6,853 bases of DNA from Methylococcaceae bacterium (lineage in GTDB: Bacteria; Pseudomonadota; Gammaproteobacteria; Methylococcales; Methylomonadaceae), in contig SXIZ01000314.1 in the NCBI GenBank assembly GCA_005779525.1, positions 1-6,853 of the forward strand, in the 5' to 3' direction. Within the stretch, counting starts at the first letter, position 1; each line of letters starts with the position of its first letter. The notes under the pieces were generated by a model. The model was not told the DNA's origin. It saw only the letters and a list, made by a program, of their open reading frames with translations, and ran no database searches. The position numbers were made by a program, and so were the translations under genes. Shown here piece by piece: positions 6,511-6,853 of the stretch.

Positions 6511-6853
6511 TAATAAATGTAAATTAAATCGAGGATAGAAAGTCGCTTTGGTTTTTTTTACTGCAGCAAAATCTAAGTTTCACGCACTCAATGTTCAACC
6601 TAAAAACCACAAGCAACTTTTTCGAAATATGGGCAAACCATGAGTGCCTTTACCTACCTTCAATGTGCAAATTTTTTCCGCTAAAACAATAATTCCAATA
6701 ACTAAATCCCTATCTGCATAGCTTGTATGAGCCTTGAAATCGTTTGCTCTCAAAGTAGGCCAACTGTTAGCTACGATAAACTGAATTTAAACTAGATAAA
6801 ATCCGTGTAATTACCCAGAATCCATTAAATCTGCATACTAGCTACGAAAAAAC
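6511..6853 (-). other. AT-rich non-coding leader upstream of the operon
   Basis: These 343 bases precede the first gene and hold no ORF with convincing coding character on either strand. The region is visibly more AT-rich than the genes and has several A/T runs (for example 6551-6560 and 6671-6677). Two 9-base words occur twice: ATCTGCATA at 6712-6720 and 6829-6837, and TAGCTACGA at 6768-6776 and 6839-6847. An imperfect dyad (GTAG, AAC, T, GTT, CTAC) spans 6755-6774. No ops/JUMPstart core (GGCGGTAG) was seen on the operon strand. It most likely carries the promoter and possibly regulator sites, but no site is certain. Confidence 0.5.
6570..6598 (-). promoter_or_regulatory. Weak sigma70-like promoter candidate for the operon
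   Basis: On the minus strand TTGAAC (6593-6598) and TAGATT (6570-6575) are separated by 17 bases. Each box matches its consensus at four of six positions. Transcription would start near 6563 and leave a leader of roughly 50 bases before the ATG at 6510. In AT-rich DNA such matches are common, so this is only the best candidate seen; the true promoter may lie upstream of the window. Confidence 0.25.

Noticed and set aside
6591..6692. Plus-strand reading frame of 33 codons (MFNLKTTS...) in the leader region.
   Set aside because: It is short, rich in rare residues such as Cys, Trp and Phe, has no ribosome binding site, and lies in AT-rich DNA where such frames occur by chance.

Overview
The window is one block of six genes, all on the minus strand and read from right to left. 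It looks like part of a cell-surface polysaccharide locus (O-antigen, capsule or exopolysaccharide) from a Gram-negative bacterium. Base composition looks moderate, in the mid-40s % GC by eye (not computed), with an AT-rich non-coding flank at the right end. The families present suggest a proteobacterium, but nothing in the sequence fixes the genus.

Order of transcription: (1) 6510-5773, a sugar-1-phosphate nucleotidyltransferase; (2) 5728-4616, a PLP-dependent DegT/DnrJ/EryC1/StrS sugar aminotransferase; (3) 4619-3264, a monotopic phosphoglycosyl transferase fused to a membrane and Rossmann module; (4) 3221-2181, a family-2 glycosyltransferase of the ExoA type with a membrane tail; (5) 2110-1247, a YdjC/ChbG-family carbohydrate deacetylase; (6) 1233-61, a GT-B fold family-4 glycosyltransferase. 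Gaps are short (a 4-base ATGA overlap up to about 70 bases) and no minus-strand terminator is visible between genes, so a single operon is likely. The 343 bases at the right end (6511-6853) carry no convincing gene and probably hold the leader or promoter. A small hairpin followed by a T-run at 25-52 reads as a terminator for a rightward transcript arriving from outside the window, so the operon probably ends against a convergent neighbour.

Inferred joint role: the nucleotidyltransferase activates a sugar-1-phosphate, and the aminotransferase turns a keto-sugar nucleotide into an amino sugar. The phosphoglycosyl transferase loads the first sugar phosphate on undecaprenyl phosphate at the inner membrane. 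The two glycosyltransferases extend the lipid-linked glycan, and the deacetylase could expose a free amine on an N-acetylated sugar. No NDP-sugar dehydratase, flippase, polymerase or chain-length regulator lies in the window.

The most unusual item is gene 3. Its catalytic domain comes first and the four-helix plus Rossmann module follows, the reverse of the WcaJ/WbaP order. The C-terminal module resembles the front half of a PglF/WbpM-type dehydratase whose catalytic SDR half is absent.
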